From the NCBI GenBank assembly GCA_036245525.1, contig BTPG01000008.1, positions 25,273,199 to 25,337,198 on the forward strand: a stretch of 64,000 bases of DNA, read 5' to 3'. Of the stretch, positions 22,801 through 31,100 are shown in pieces. Source of the DNA: Semisulcospira habei. Lineage: Eukaryota > Mollusca > Gastropoda > Semisulcospiridae. The notes below the pieces were generated by a model. It saw only the letters and a program-made list of their open reading frames with translations, searched no databases and was not told where the DNA came from. A program made the position numbers and the translations under genes. The first letter of the stretch is position 1; every line of letters begins with the position of its first letter.

Positions 22801-23594
22801 CACTTTCAGATGTAATGCTCCTTTAATTTTTAATTCCTTACCGACTGAGCTGAGAAATGCCTCCACCCTGGCATAGTTCAAAGCAAAGTTAAAAACTTAC
22901 TTTTTCTCACAGACTTTCATGTAGTCTCTACGTTTTTTTCTGTACACACCCCTTGCAGACTGTGTGTATGTGTGTGTGTGGTTTTCACCTGCGCATTGAG
23001 TTATATTATTAATATGATAAATGCGCCATATAAATACCATGTATTATTATTATTATTATTAACTGTCATGGCTGATCCATGTCCCAAAGCAGGTGTTTAT
23101 TTATGCCTCCCAACATTGAAAAAGCCATTATTAGGTGTGAATGTTGCTGTGTAGGCATCTGGTGTTGGTTGTCTGACAAGTGAACAAAGCAGTGCAATAT
23201 TTTGTCAGTTTGATCATGTATACTATATAGTTTTGAGGCCACTGCGATCCATCCGCAAAGGGGCTCATGAATATCTGTGTCACTTGCATGCTCCATTTAC
23301 ATAATGAGTTCCTCACATGGGGAAAAGGATTACTGTATACTTCAGGTGTTAAGTGATTTCTTTGTTCTGCTTTTTTTGGGGGTGTTTCGGGGGGGGGGGG
23401 GGAGAGAGGGGAGGAGGGGGGAGAGGAAAGAAGTGGGGGGGCAGGAGGGGGGGGTAGGAGGGGGGAGTTAGCAGATTGAATGCATATATTTAATCGTTAA
23501 ATTTTTCTATTGAACAATGGTGTGTGAATGATTGTATATACTGTTTACAGGGATTTTGATCCACTGGCTTCAGTCATCTAGAAGAAAGCTGTAG
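7637..23594 (+). CDS. MRM1: Mitochondrial rRNA 2'-O-methyltransferase MRM1 (nine exons)
   Basis: This gene encodes the enzyme that 2'-O-methylates a guanosine in mitochondrial large-subunit rRNA, using S-adenosylmethionine (TrmH/SpoU branch of the SPOUT superfamily). Nine exons join with consistent phases into 345 residues, close to the usual length of about 350. An N-terminal 60-residue stretch rich in Arg, Ser, Leu and His fits a mitochondrial transit peptide. A substrate-binding domain follows ([12 protein letters not shown]; about residues 75-175). The SPOUT knot carries motif 1 [11 protein letters not shown] (190-200), the [12 protein letters not shown] block, motif 2 LLIVGNEGSG (286-295) and motif 3 SLNVSVATG (324-332). 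The C-terminus ends [13 protein letters not shown]. Introns hold a hAT-like, a DIRS-type and two LINE insertions. Where vertebrates have LDG just before motif 1, this protein reads LYNV. I am confident of the family; the exact N-terminal start is less sure because the frame is open upstream to 7397. Confidence 0.92.
7932..9060. mobile_element. hAT-like non-autonomous element
   Basis: The left end caggggtggatcc and right end agatccgccactg are inverted repeats of the CAGNGGCGGATC type common in hAT elements. 'aggcat' flanks both sides. It contains poly-C and poly-G runs, decayed hairpins and no transposase. It lies in MRM1 intron 1. Confidence 0.5.
9157..9560 (+). repeat. SINE-like dispersed repeat (full copy)
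   Basis: A block beginning ccccccacccgggtctgccc has a self-complementary GGG/CCC start and ends aggacgttaagcaatgtaca followed by (ATCA)n. A second copy lies at 15554-15815 and a partial one at 618-760. A head with tRNA boxes was not identified, so it may be the 3' end of a LINE. Confidence 0.55.
9666..9927 (+). CDS. MRM1: MRM1 exon 2
   Basis: The acceptor is ctcatttag. It encodes [10 protein letters not shown]...[17 protein letters not shown]... and ends ...SGDRPHQ in phase 0 at gtaaga. It corresponds to the substrate-binding N-domain of MRM1. Confidence 0.9.
10479..10543 (+). CDS. MRM1: MRM1 exon 3
   Basis: The acceptor is cttttcag. It encodes [21 protein letters not shown], completing the HQG-type junction with exon 2, and ends in phase 2 at gtatgt. 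Confidence 0.85.
10544..11751. other. MRM1 intron 3
   Basis: AT-rich intron. It includes a (CA)n-rich stretch at about 11580-11685 and a perfect cgccattttg (YY1-type) motif at about 11215. No other element was recognised. Confidence 0.4.
11752..11806 (+). CDS. MRM1: MRM1 exon 4 (55 bp)
   Basis: A small exon after acceptor tttttccaag. It encodes [18 protein letters not shown], the strand leading into SPOUT motif 1. Phases match on both sides (a one-base start, phase 0 end at gtcagc). Confidence 0.8.
12017..12235 (+). repeat. DIRS left inverted terminal repeat
   Basis: Complementary to the right repeat at 16730-16962. The outermost about 40 bases (tttattttctcaaaatcatt...) reappear inverted in the internal complementary region. 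Confidence 0.8.
14234..14434 (+). pseudogene. DIRS RT/RNase H remnant
   Basis: The frame contains [20 protein letters not shown] followed by a basic strand. This resembles the start of the RNase H domain in DIRS-like pol proteins, where an (N/W)xLELxAVxLAL motif precedes the nucleic-acid binding strands. The surrounding frames are broken by stops. Confidence 0.55.
14860..15075 (+). repeat. Diverged hairpin MITE (subfamily C) nested in the DIRS element
   Basis: Begins ttaacccttatcttgttc. The core is at 14908-14976 (gtaacgccggagtggcttgg and an imperfect complement), and a ttagcctcaggcagatatggg-type right end closes it. It is more decayed than most other copies, so it is old. Confidence 0.5.
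15554..15815 (+). mobile_element. SINE-like repeat nested in the DIRS element, with TSD
   Basis: The same repeat as 9157-9560, ending (ACTC)n. It is flanked by cacctagcacggacc at 15539-15553 and at 15816-15830, a 15-bp target-site duplication. This shows it inserted after the DIRS element. Confidence 0.8.
16225..16443 (+). pseudogene. DIRS tyrosine recombinase C-terminal remnant
   Basis: The reading frame contains [20 protein letters not shown] then SYLSG. It resembles the end of the DIRS tyrosine recombinase, where an I(V/L)xAAxWxSxSTFxxxYLRD segment carries the catalytic Tyr. Here the Tyr position is not intact. Upstream frames are interrupted. Confidence 0.55.
16639..16726 (+). repeat. 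DIRS internal complementary region
   Basis: 16642-16680 is the reverse complement of the left tip (about 12018-12060) and 16681-16726 is the reverse complement of the right tip (about 16915-16962). The two complements meet head to tail. In DIRS-type elements this region templates completion of the ends of a circular intermediate. Confidence 0.8.
16730..16962 (+). repeat. DIRS right inverted terminal repeat
   Basis: Inverted relative to 12017-12235. It ends near tagagaaaaattcat. Confidence 0.78.
17041..17160. repeat. Small inverted repeat (gcatgagtgag family)
   Basis: The sequence tagttgcatgagtgagttaa pairs with ctaagctcactcatgtgact around an inner ccattaatcaa/ttgtttaatgg stem. A partial relative is at 1765-1815. 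It lies between the DIRS element and MRM1 exon 5. Confidence 0.5.
17190..17269 (+). CDS. MRM1: MRM1 exon 5 (SPOUT motif 1)
   Basis: Begins [20 protein letters not shown], the conserved NxGAIxR motif 1 of TrmH-family enzymes, and ends in phase 2 at gtgtgt. It lies 228 bp after the DIRS-type element that fills the preceding intron. Confidence 0.92.
17400..18127 (+). pseudogene. 5'-truncated L2-like LINE (3' end of RT ORF)
   Basis: After one frame change near 17517 the frames read through [47 protein letters not shown] and a typical C-terminal [16 protein letters not shown], to a stop at about 17913. The 3' UTR ends gcgctatacaagaactatgt plus (ATT)n, the usual tail of L2-like LINEs. No endonuclease or RT catalytic core is present. 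It lies in MRM1 intron 5. Confidence 0.75.
18128..18240 (+). repeat. Hairpin MITE core, subfamily B
   Basis: The core hairpin is 18129-18200 (tggtaccagaatagcttggc with its complement), directly after the LINE (ATT)n tail. The flanking arms are partly lost. Confidence 0.6.
18639..18837. repeat. TTAA hairpin MITE, subfamily A
   Basis: Runs from TTAActcatacagccctg to gggctgaatgagTTAA. The core gcaggagatggatcgaccat and its complement lie at 18668-18769. It ends 95 bp before MRM1 exon 6. Confidence 0.78.
18932..19037 (+). CDS. MRM1: MRM1 exon 6
   Basis: The acceptor is gatccttcag. It encodes [20 protein letters not shown]...ILQLTK, the conserved PVVSKxSxGA block, and ends in phase 0 at gtagtg. 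Confidence 0.92.
19501..19713. repeat. TTAA hairpin MITE, subfamily A
   Basis: Left end TTAAcccttttagccccatg, right end ggggctaaatgggTTAA, core at 19582-19673. Confidence 0.8.
20054..20168 (+). CDS. MRM1: MRM1 exon 7
   Basis: The acceptor is ggtcttgcag. It encodes [14 protein letters not shown]...SPTLLIV and ends one base into the Gly of motif 2. The donor that keeps the frame is gtgggt; the more standard-looking gtaagg four bases further would break it. Confidence 0.85.
20425..20600 (+). mobile_element. tRNA-derived SINE fragment
   Basis: gagctggatggagcgttcaa resembles an A-box region. It is followed 25-30 bp later by gcgggttcaaatccacc, a clear B box with T-arm context. It sits in MRM1 intron 7 with a non-tRNA body to about 20600. 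It is not a functional tRNA because no full cloverleaf forms. Confidence 0.55.
20724..20849 (+). CDS. MRM1: MRM1 exon 8 (SPOUT motifs 2 and 3)
   Basis: Encodes [20 protein letters not shown]...[11 protein letters not shown], containing the SAM-binding motif 2 loop and motif 3. It ends in phase 1 at gtttgt. Confidence 0.93.
20890..21200. repeat. Outer hairpin MITE, interrupted by another copy
   Basis: The left arm (ggttgaccatgacagtgcaa...gccaag) is at 20890-20951 and the right arm (tctggcactacccttgaac) resumes at 21177. The gap is exactly filled by the nested copy 20952-21176. Confidence 0.75.
20952..21176. repeat. TTAA hairpin MITE nested in another copy
   Basis: Starts TTAAcccatttaaccccaag and ends ggggctaaatgggTTAA. 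The bases outside the two TTAAs rejoin as gccaag-TTAA-tctggcac, the uninterrupted arm of the host MITE. This is direct evidence for TTAA-specific insertion. Its core hairpin is 21021-21140. Confidence 0.88.
21200..23062 (+). pseudogene. L2-like LINE RT region, multiply frameshifted
   Basis: Successive frames carry RT landmarks: LPQTFCDFF and [18 protein letters not shown], then [20 protein letters not shown] (RT motif A), [14 protein letters not shown] (motif B), EKTEHQ, and the C-terminal [20 protein letters not shown]...[10 protein letters not shown]. The FADD-type motif C is damaged. The element ends gcgccatataaataccatgt plus (ATT)n. It lies in MRM1 intron 8 and is not coding-competent. 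Confidence 0.75.
23380..23470 (+). repeat. G-rich low-complexity tract
   Basis: A run of G and GA repeats with several G clusters close together, able in principle to form G-quadruplexes. It lies 80 bp before the last MRM1 exon. Confidence 0.6.
23551..23594 (+). CDS. MRM1: MRM1 exon 9 (terminal)
   Basis: The acceptor is ctgtttacag. It encodes [14 protein letters not shown] and the stop TAG, matching the C-terminal helix after motif 3 in this family. Confidence 0.85.
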
Positions 23595-23767
23595 AGGTTA
23601 CAGGAACAGTTTGATGAAAATAAGCATGCGGTAACATTCTCAGAACGAAGTACATGCGTGACAGATGTGCCACTCAGGGCTGCACCTAATGGTCTATACA
23701 TGACTGTATGTAAGGAAAAAATGTATGTGTGCTGGACATCTACAATTGTGTTTTGCAGCATGGAAGC

Positions 23768-23773
23768 AATAAA
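23768..23773 (+). terminator. MRM1 polyadenylation signal
   Basis: A canonical AATAAA hexamer lies 174 bp after the MRM1 stop and 1.7 kb before DHRS11. Confidence 0.65.
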
Positions 23774-23932
23774 ATTATTGGATATCTTTTATTGCTGACA
23801 GTTTTGTGCAGTCTGTCATCTCTCTCTCACTCTCTTTTTTGATAGTCTCTGTACACGCACACACATCACACACATGCAATCATGCACTCATGCGCACACA
23901 TACACACATGCATGCATACTATACATACCAAT

Positions 23933-24155
23933 TTAACGCGTTTCATCCTGAAACACTATTGCTTGAAATAAATTTGACTATGATAGCTAGTTCGAGGGTG
24001 GTGCCAGAATAGCTTGTCACCTCAGGTGCCAAGCTATTCTGGCACCACACTTGAACTATCATAGTCGATCTTTCTTGTAATCTGTAAGTGTAATGTAACC
24101 TTTATAGGATAAAAAGCAATGTTTAAAAAATCAGCCTCAGGATATAATGGGTTAA
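23933..24155 (+). repeat. TTAA hairpin MITE, subfamily B
   Basis: TTAAcgcgtttcatcctgaa to aggatataatgggTTAA, with the core near 23985-24065. Confidence 0.8.
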
Positions 24156-24194
24156 CCTGTCTGACATCAACCTTGGTTGAACTACACACCACCT

Positions 24195-24418
24195 TTAACC
24201 CTTATCATTCAGAATACACCTGTGTGTGAAATACGTTTGATTAAAATATTTCAAGGGTAGTGCCAGAATAGCATGGCGCCTCTAGGCGCCAAGCTATTCT
24301 GGCACCACCCTTGAACTAAAGCCATTGGTCTATATCATTATCTGGAAGTACTATAATTTAGCTTGCATATGACAGTACACAAATTTGAATCTTTTAGCCT
24401 CAGTATGATATGGCTTAA
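24195..24418 (+). repeat. TTAA hairpin MITE, subfamily C
   Basis: TTAAcccttatcattcagaa to agtatgatatggcTTAA. The core (agaatagcatggcgcctcta with its complement) is at 24248-24320. Confidence 0.8.
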
Positions 24419-24508
24419 CAGACATTGATAACTTTCCCCGCACCCACATCCTCTGAAGGTCAGTATTCTAGATCACAACTGGAATGAGCTCGCATTATTT
24501 ATTGTCTC

Positions 24509-24706
24509 TTAAACCATTTAGCCCAGATGCACTACAGCAGGACATGGATCGACCACGAAAATTCAAGGGCAGTGGCAGATTAGCTTGGCTTCAAGCTAAT
24601 CTGGCGCTACCCATGAATAATCATGGTCGATACACCTCCTGCAACTGGTCCAGGAGAAGACGCCTCCCAAAATTTGGAAACGCGGCTATGTGGGTAAATG
24701 GGTTAA
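24509..24706 (+). repeat. TTAA hairpin MITE, subfamily A
   Basis: TTAAaccatttagcccagat to tgggtaaatgggTTAA. The loop is shortened (agcttggcttcaagct). It lies between MRM1 and DHRS11. Confidence 0.78.
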
Positions 24707-24754
24707 CTGATATAATTCTTTGTTACTGACATACTCATACACTTACGTATCGAG

Positions 24755-24835
24755 CTATTCTGGCCGGCACTACCCTGGAGCTATCATAGTAAAACTCATT
24801 TTATACAAAGGTGTATTAGGATGGAACGGGTTAAG
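24755..24835 (+). repeat. Half of a subfamily C hairpin MITE
   Basis: Only the right arm and right end are present: ctattctggccggcactacc to aggatggaacgggttaa. Confidence 0.55.
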
Positions 24836-24884
24836 CTGCCAAGACTGATCAGAAGTTTCCTTCATGCAGATACCGCAGGCGCGG

Positions 24885-25240
24885 ATCGGGGGTGGGGTGG
24901 GGGGTCCTAGGGGTTCCGGGAACCCCCCCACCCCCACCCAAAATTGTTTAAAATGCTATAACAAAGTCCCTGTTTCGGGTGTTTAGACCCCCTTCCCCTC
25001 CTCCATATTTAATTTTTTAGTGCATTTCAACACATACACACGCGTGCACTCCCCCCTCACCCCCCCCCCCCCCCCCCCGCCCCCCCCCCCCCTCATCCCC
25101 TCCCCCCCCCCCCCCCCCAATGGCCACTGAAAGAAGGTCTAGTGTCGGGGAGGCCTTCTGTGTCAAGTTGAAGGTCCCAAACAAAAAGTTGGACCCCCCA
25201 CCCCCACCCCCACGAGGTATCTGATCCGCCGGAAAATCTT
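24885..25240. repeat. Decayed hAT-like ends with long poly-C tracts
   Basis: gcgcggatcgggggtgggg at the left and tatctgatccgccgg at the right resemble the GGCGGATC-type ends of the element at 7932-9060. The interior is dominated by C runs. It lies 200 bp before DHRS11. Confidence 0.35.
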
Positions 25241-25435
25241 ATCTCAAAGCGTTCACGTACTTATGCCGTGACACAGCTGAATCTGTTATCACTAGCCAGG
25301 CCCAGTAACACCGCGTGCACCGATCATTGCCAAGGGCAAGGATGAAGGTTTAACGTGTTAGCATACGCACACCTTGACACCAAGCCCGTATATCCAAGTT
25401 CCAGTCTGTCTTGTTTGATATCGGGTTCCGCTGAG

Positions 25436-25570
25436 ATGGCTGATCGCTGGAGAGGGCGTGTTGCCTTAGTCACGGGAGCATCTGCCGGAATCGGAGCGGC
25501 AGTGGCCCGAGCTTTGGTAGAGCGGGGCATGAAGGTCGTCGGTTGTGCTCGCAACATCGACAGCATTCAG
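25436..25570 (+). CDS. DHRS11: DHRS11 exon 1 (NADP-binding motif)
   Basis: Encodes MADRWRGRVALVTGASAGIG... to NIDSIQ (45 codons) and ends in phase 0 at gtacat. Start chosen from the family's M-x-RW-x-G/D-R N-terminus. Confidence 0.93.
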
Positions 25571-27527
25571 GTACATGTGTTTATCATAGTTGTGTCCAAC
25601 TTTATTGTCGTTAGTGGCCGGTGGTGATTGTGAATGCGTGTGTCAACGTTCAGTTAAGTGCGGTTTATGGTTTTACGGTTTGTTGTCAATTTGTTGCCCA
25701 GCTGATGTTCCTGCGGCACCGGTAGTGGTGATCGTGGCGGCTGTCCGCCGGTGCGGTGTCAGTGTGTGCGAGTGTCTTGACTTGACTATGACGTAATTCT
25801 CTGCCTCGCCAACCCGCCATATGAGGTCAAATGTGTATATACCATTTTTTTTGGGTTGTTTTGGTGACTGACGTCTTTTACTATACTTTTGTTTAAAAAA
25901 ATATTCTAATGGCATCCCAATACGCGACTGAGAGGCCATCAGGACAACATCGGCCGCCGTTGGCCCGCGCGCACCTGTGCGCGGGCCAACGACGGGCGAC
26001 GTCGGCCTGATGGCCTTTTGCGTATTGGGATGGTTGAGACCGTTGGGGACAAGGTCATCTGGGGTCGAATGCCTTTTTTTTTTTTTTTTTTTAAATAATG
26101 ACGCACAAGAACGTAGAAAATCACATATAAATGTCTGAATATTAGGAAAAAAATCAGTAGTGCAAACACTGACACATGGCTGTGAAGATTTTTCTGATGT
26201 AACATCAAATCGTGTATCATTCCGTATATACTGATTCTAATTACTAGTACTGCTGTCGAAGACCTTACATAAGATCAAAGGTCCCATGAACTATAGGACT
26301 GTCACTCATTCGAGACGAACGGCATCCGGCCGGATACGCGGCTTAAGCCGCGTAGTCCCGATGCCGTTCGTCTCGAATGAGTTGAAGATATTCAGCCCAA
26401 CGTGACGAAGACTTAAAATCTCAGTTTGTTGCATAGTTAAAAATAAAAACCTTACAGCCAGCATTACAAAGACCTGGTGAAAAATTGTGTGATTTTTCAT
26501 TTGATCTTTGTATTTACTGGCACTGCATTGCAGAAACTGAGCGATGAACTGAAAAGCCAAGGTCAGCCCGGGTCGCTGACGGCCATGACGTGTGACGTGA
26601 GCAAGGAGGAAGAGGTGGGTGCCATGTTCCAGAAGATTCGCGAGGATTCTAATCTGGGCCGTGTGGACGTGTGCATCAACAACGCCGGCCTGGCCCACGA
26701 TGCTCCTCTCTTGACAGGCCAGCCCAGTCAGTGGAAGCACATGTTTGAGGTATGTGCTCAGCTATTAACCCTTCATTGCCCGCGGAAGACGCAGACTGCG
26801 TTTCAGAAATCTTAGTTAACCCGTTGCGTGTCGGTAGCGGTTTTAGTCGCGATGATTCCTGTAGGAATCATCGCGAATAACTCCGCTACCGCGGACACGC
26901 AAAGGGTCAATTCCACGGCAAGGAGTGCCACCGGTCCAATGCACGTGCACTTCAAGTGGCGTCAGCAATAGACATAGATCCTACAGAGCTGCCGCAACTG
27001 CGGGAGATCATGAAGTTCTATGTCTCATTGCAGATGGATCGTGATAACGTTTTTTTCGGGCAGTCAAATGGTTAACACATCCATCTTTACGAGAGTTGTA
27101 GGCCAGTGTCAGATTAATCTGGCGCCGGCCTTCCCATTTCCACACCGTATCTAGGCTCACGGCAAGCCTTATAATATGGTGGGAATGAACTCAAATGCGG
27201 CATGCAAAATGTTTACTATAGTATATTATTCAGTTGCGTTGCGGCTGGTTTTAAAAGGGTTTTCAGCGCCTCACAAATCGGCCATTCTGCAATGCGTTAC
27301 TGTCAGTAATTAATCTCAACTCTTTTCTGTCCGGCCACTGTCAAGCTGCAGAAAAGTCCCAGTACTTGAGTTGTGTGCACTTGACCATATTATGATGATG
27401 ATGATGATGATGATGATAGAACTTTATTGCCATAATTATGTAATAATACATTAGGAAATCGTTGCGGTGCTGCGCAACATAAAAAGAAGAACATAAACAC
27501 ATCAAAATATAATTAAGCTACTCACGT

Positions 27528-27606
<79 letters not shown>

Positions 27607-28106
27607 TCTACCCAATCCGGATCTACCAACAAGACACAGCCGGACCCGCTTAACTCATGAAATGTCCTACCCACCTGCGTACACAACTTAAGCAATAGGC
27701 GTTAAAAAAAATCAGAAGTAGGTCAGACTCGCCCGTGTTTCGACGACGGAAACCGTCTGATCAGTATTTGTTTGTTCAGGTACATGGCCACGATAGACTG
27801 AAGAAAGTTGATTATTCTGCCACGGTTTGGGGGGGACTGCCATGCTCTAAAATCGTGATTCGTGATCGGCGTTTTTAGTACTCGTGATACGTGATTGCTT
27901 ATTTTTGGCTCGTGATTCGTGATTGCTTACTTTTCGCTCGTGATTCGTGAAAGAAGAGGTCGCCGTGAAACGTGAAAGTCAAAATGAGACTTTCATGGTC
28001 CGTGAAAACGTGACAGTTCGTCAGTTGTCAGACTGCACAATTTAGTCATAAATTCCCCCCCCCCCCCCCCCCCCCCCCCACACACACACACCCATCTGCG
28101 CAGGCG

Positions 28107-28137
<31 letters not shown>

Positions 28138-31100
28138 AAAAAAAAAAAAAAAAGATAAAAGTAAAAGCTTAGCGTCAGAGGTATCTAGAGACGACAGTGT
28201 CAAATGTTTTGGTCGTTCTGCCGCGCGGCCTTTCTGCCGTGGATTAACCCTTATCATTCGGAATACACCAGTGTGTGAAATAAGTTTGACCAAAATAGTT
28301 CAAGGGTAGTGCCAGAATAGCTTGGCGCCTCTAGGCGCCAAGCTATTCTGGCCGGCACCACCCGCTTGAACTAAAGCCATTGGTCTGTATCCTTATCCGT
28401 AAGTACTATAATGTAGCTTGCATATGGCAGTGTACAAATTTGAAGCTTTTAGTCTCCGTATGATATGGGTCAAATGCCCGAACATCATACATGCGATATC
28501 ACACGTTTGTCCAGGGCTTTTAAACCCGTCTTTGCCACTGGACGCATATTTTGTTTCTGAAATCTGTGTTCATTCAACGACCTTTCAAGAAACATGGATA
28601 CACGTTGGTCTCAGCAAGAGGCAAAGATCCTCATGAGTCCTCTTGCAGTCAGTCATGGATCGCGTTCAATATTTGCTCGGCAGTGAAGTGGTCAATCCAC
28701 TGTTTTCGTCGAAACACGTAGGTGCAATTTTAACCTTCTTTTGAAATCGTTTATTCAATGAATCAATGAATCTTTATCAGTTTTACAACGGTGAAGATAT
28801 TAACACAGTCAGTGACTATGCCATTTTTCGTACCTGCCGTTGCTACAACTACGACTAACTAGGGACATCAAAGCACAGGAATCATCGCGACAAAACACAC
28901 TACAAACAGCCACTTAACCCTTTCTGCGCCATGGGCGCATTTCCCGAATTTTGGAAGTGTTACTTAACGACTATGTAGTACCCCTTGCAGGAGGTGGATT
29001 GACCATGATAATTCAAGGGTAGTGCCAGATTAGCTTGGCGCCTAAAGGCGCTAAGCTAATCTGGCACTACCCTTGAATTATCATGGTCAATCAATCTCCT
29101 GCTGTAGGGTGTTGGCGCTGAAAGGGTTTAAAACATTTGTTCGCAGGTGAATGTGCTGGGTTTGCTGATGTGTACACAAGAGTCTTTCAAGTTGATGCGA
29201 GAAAAGAACATTGACGATGGTCACATCATTCTCATCAACAGGTCTGTATGACCTAGATCGTACCAGCACATGTTACAACTTATTCTAAAATACATAAAAA
29301 AGAAAGAGAAAAAATTCGCCGTATTAGCCCTGAAAAAAACAGCAAACCATTACATTATCACTGCGTGTAACGCTTGTAACTTAGTGTGTGTGATTTAAAA
29401 TAATTACGCAGTGTAGTTTTACGAGCTTCCCTGATCCATTAGCTTATCCAGCAATACGATTTTAGGGCTTCAGAATTAAACTAACAGTGAGCCAAAGAGT
29501 CATGTGCTGGTGCCGCGTGTGATTTTTGTTACTCTGCAGTAACTTAATGTCCAGATTCACCACTGAGTAACATGATTTGAATCAAATTACATACATTGTT
29601 CTAGTGTACATTTATTTGGTCTTTGGTAGCTAACATAAAGTTACTATTTTGATTTGTCGATTCTTTGGTTGCTCCAGAGAAACGATGTAACAGGTTACAT
29701 CATATGATTTGTGCTGTTGATTTTTATAATATTGAACCTTAAGGCCGAAATTCCCATTTTTGCACTTGTCCAGTGAAGACTGCATTATATGAATGCAGCC
29801 GGGAGACAGAACGACCATGATAGTTCAAGGGTGATGCCAGAATAGCTTGGCGCCCATAGGCATCACCTTTGAACTATCATGGCCAATCCATATCTTTCCG
29901 TGGTGTGTCAGGTGTGTGAGTTAATTCTTTGGTTGGTTCTGTTTGAAGTATGTCAGGACTGCGCGTTGTGAAGAGCAAGGGCACTCACTGTTACGCGGCT
30001 ACCAAGTTTGCCGTTAACGCCATTCGGGAGGGACTCCGCAATGAGCTTAGGGAAATGGAGTCACGCATTAGGATCTCAGTACGAAGGATTTTGTTTGTTC
30101 TCTTGTTTTTTTTTTGTTTTTTTTTTGTTTTTTTTTTTTTTTTAATTTTCTTTCTCTCTCTTTTTTGTTGTTTTTCTTTTTCGTCGAGCCTTGCGTAAAA
30201 TCATCAAGCCCAATCGTATCCTGTAGTTATATGTTCTGTTGCACAACCATTCTCATATGCCATGATCCATATTCATTATAATTGTATGCAGTTATTTCTG
30301 CCCAGCACTGAGCCGATTCTACCCACAACATGATTCGCTGGCCTTTTCTTATTACAGACTTAGCACGTTATAATTAACGTTTGAGACACTGCTATGATCG
30401 GTTAGAGATTGATCGGCCATAATAGCTCAGTGGCATTTACCCATTTAGTCCCGACTCACTACAGCAGGAAATGGATCGACCATGATAATTCAAGGGTAGT
30501 TCCAGATTTTTAGCTTGGCGCCTAATGGCGCCAACCTAATCTGGCACTACCCTTGAATTATCATGGTCGATCCATCTCCTGCAATTGGTACACAGTGGTT
30601 AGGTGACACCTCCAAAATTTGGGACAAGCGGCCGTGGTTTTTTTCTTCTTCTTCTTCTTCTTTTTTTTTTTTTTTTTTTTTTTTTGGGGGGGGGGGGGGG
30701 GGGGAATCAGTCAAGATGGGCGACAGATGCCCAAGTTAGAAGGTGTCAAATCTTTCTTTCTTTTTTTTTTTTTTTTTTTGTTTTTTTTTTGTTTGTTTGT
30801 TTGTTTGTTTTGTTTATTTGTTTCCTTCTGACATCATATTTCCCGTGGTTTTTTTTCAAGGATAGATTTTATTTACTCAAATATATTACAGTGGAGCAAT
30901 TAACACACTAGATATGACAACAGTTTACGTTGTACTCTCAAAAAGGTGATTTGATGGACAGTTTGTTTTATTTCGTTATAATGGACACATTTCATTCGCA
31001 ACATCGGTATAGTACAAAGTACAGCCACAAGTCGTTAACATAGATCAGGTATGTGGCAATGAATAAGCATGCACATCACATCTGCACGTACTGAGAAGCG

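Noticed and set aside
28042..28293. Possible exon between DHRS11 exons 2 and 3
   Set aside because: Composed of poly-C, poly-A and part of a MITE; exons 2 and 3 already join in frame.
30637..30840. Hydrophobic Phe/Leu-rich open frames (also 30080-30198) that look like membrane proteins
   Set aside because: They are translations of poly-T and TTTG runs.
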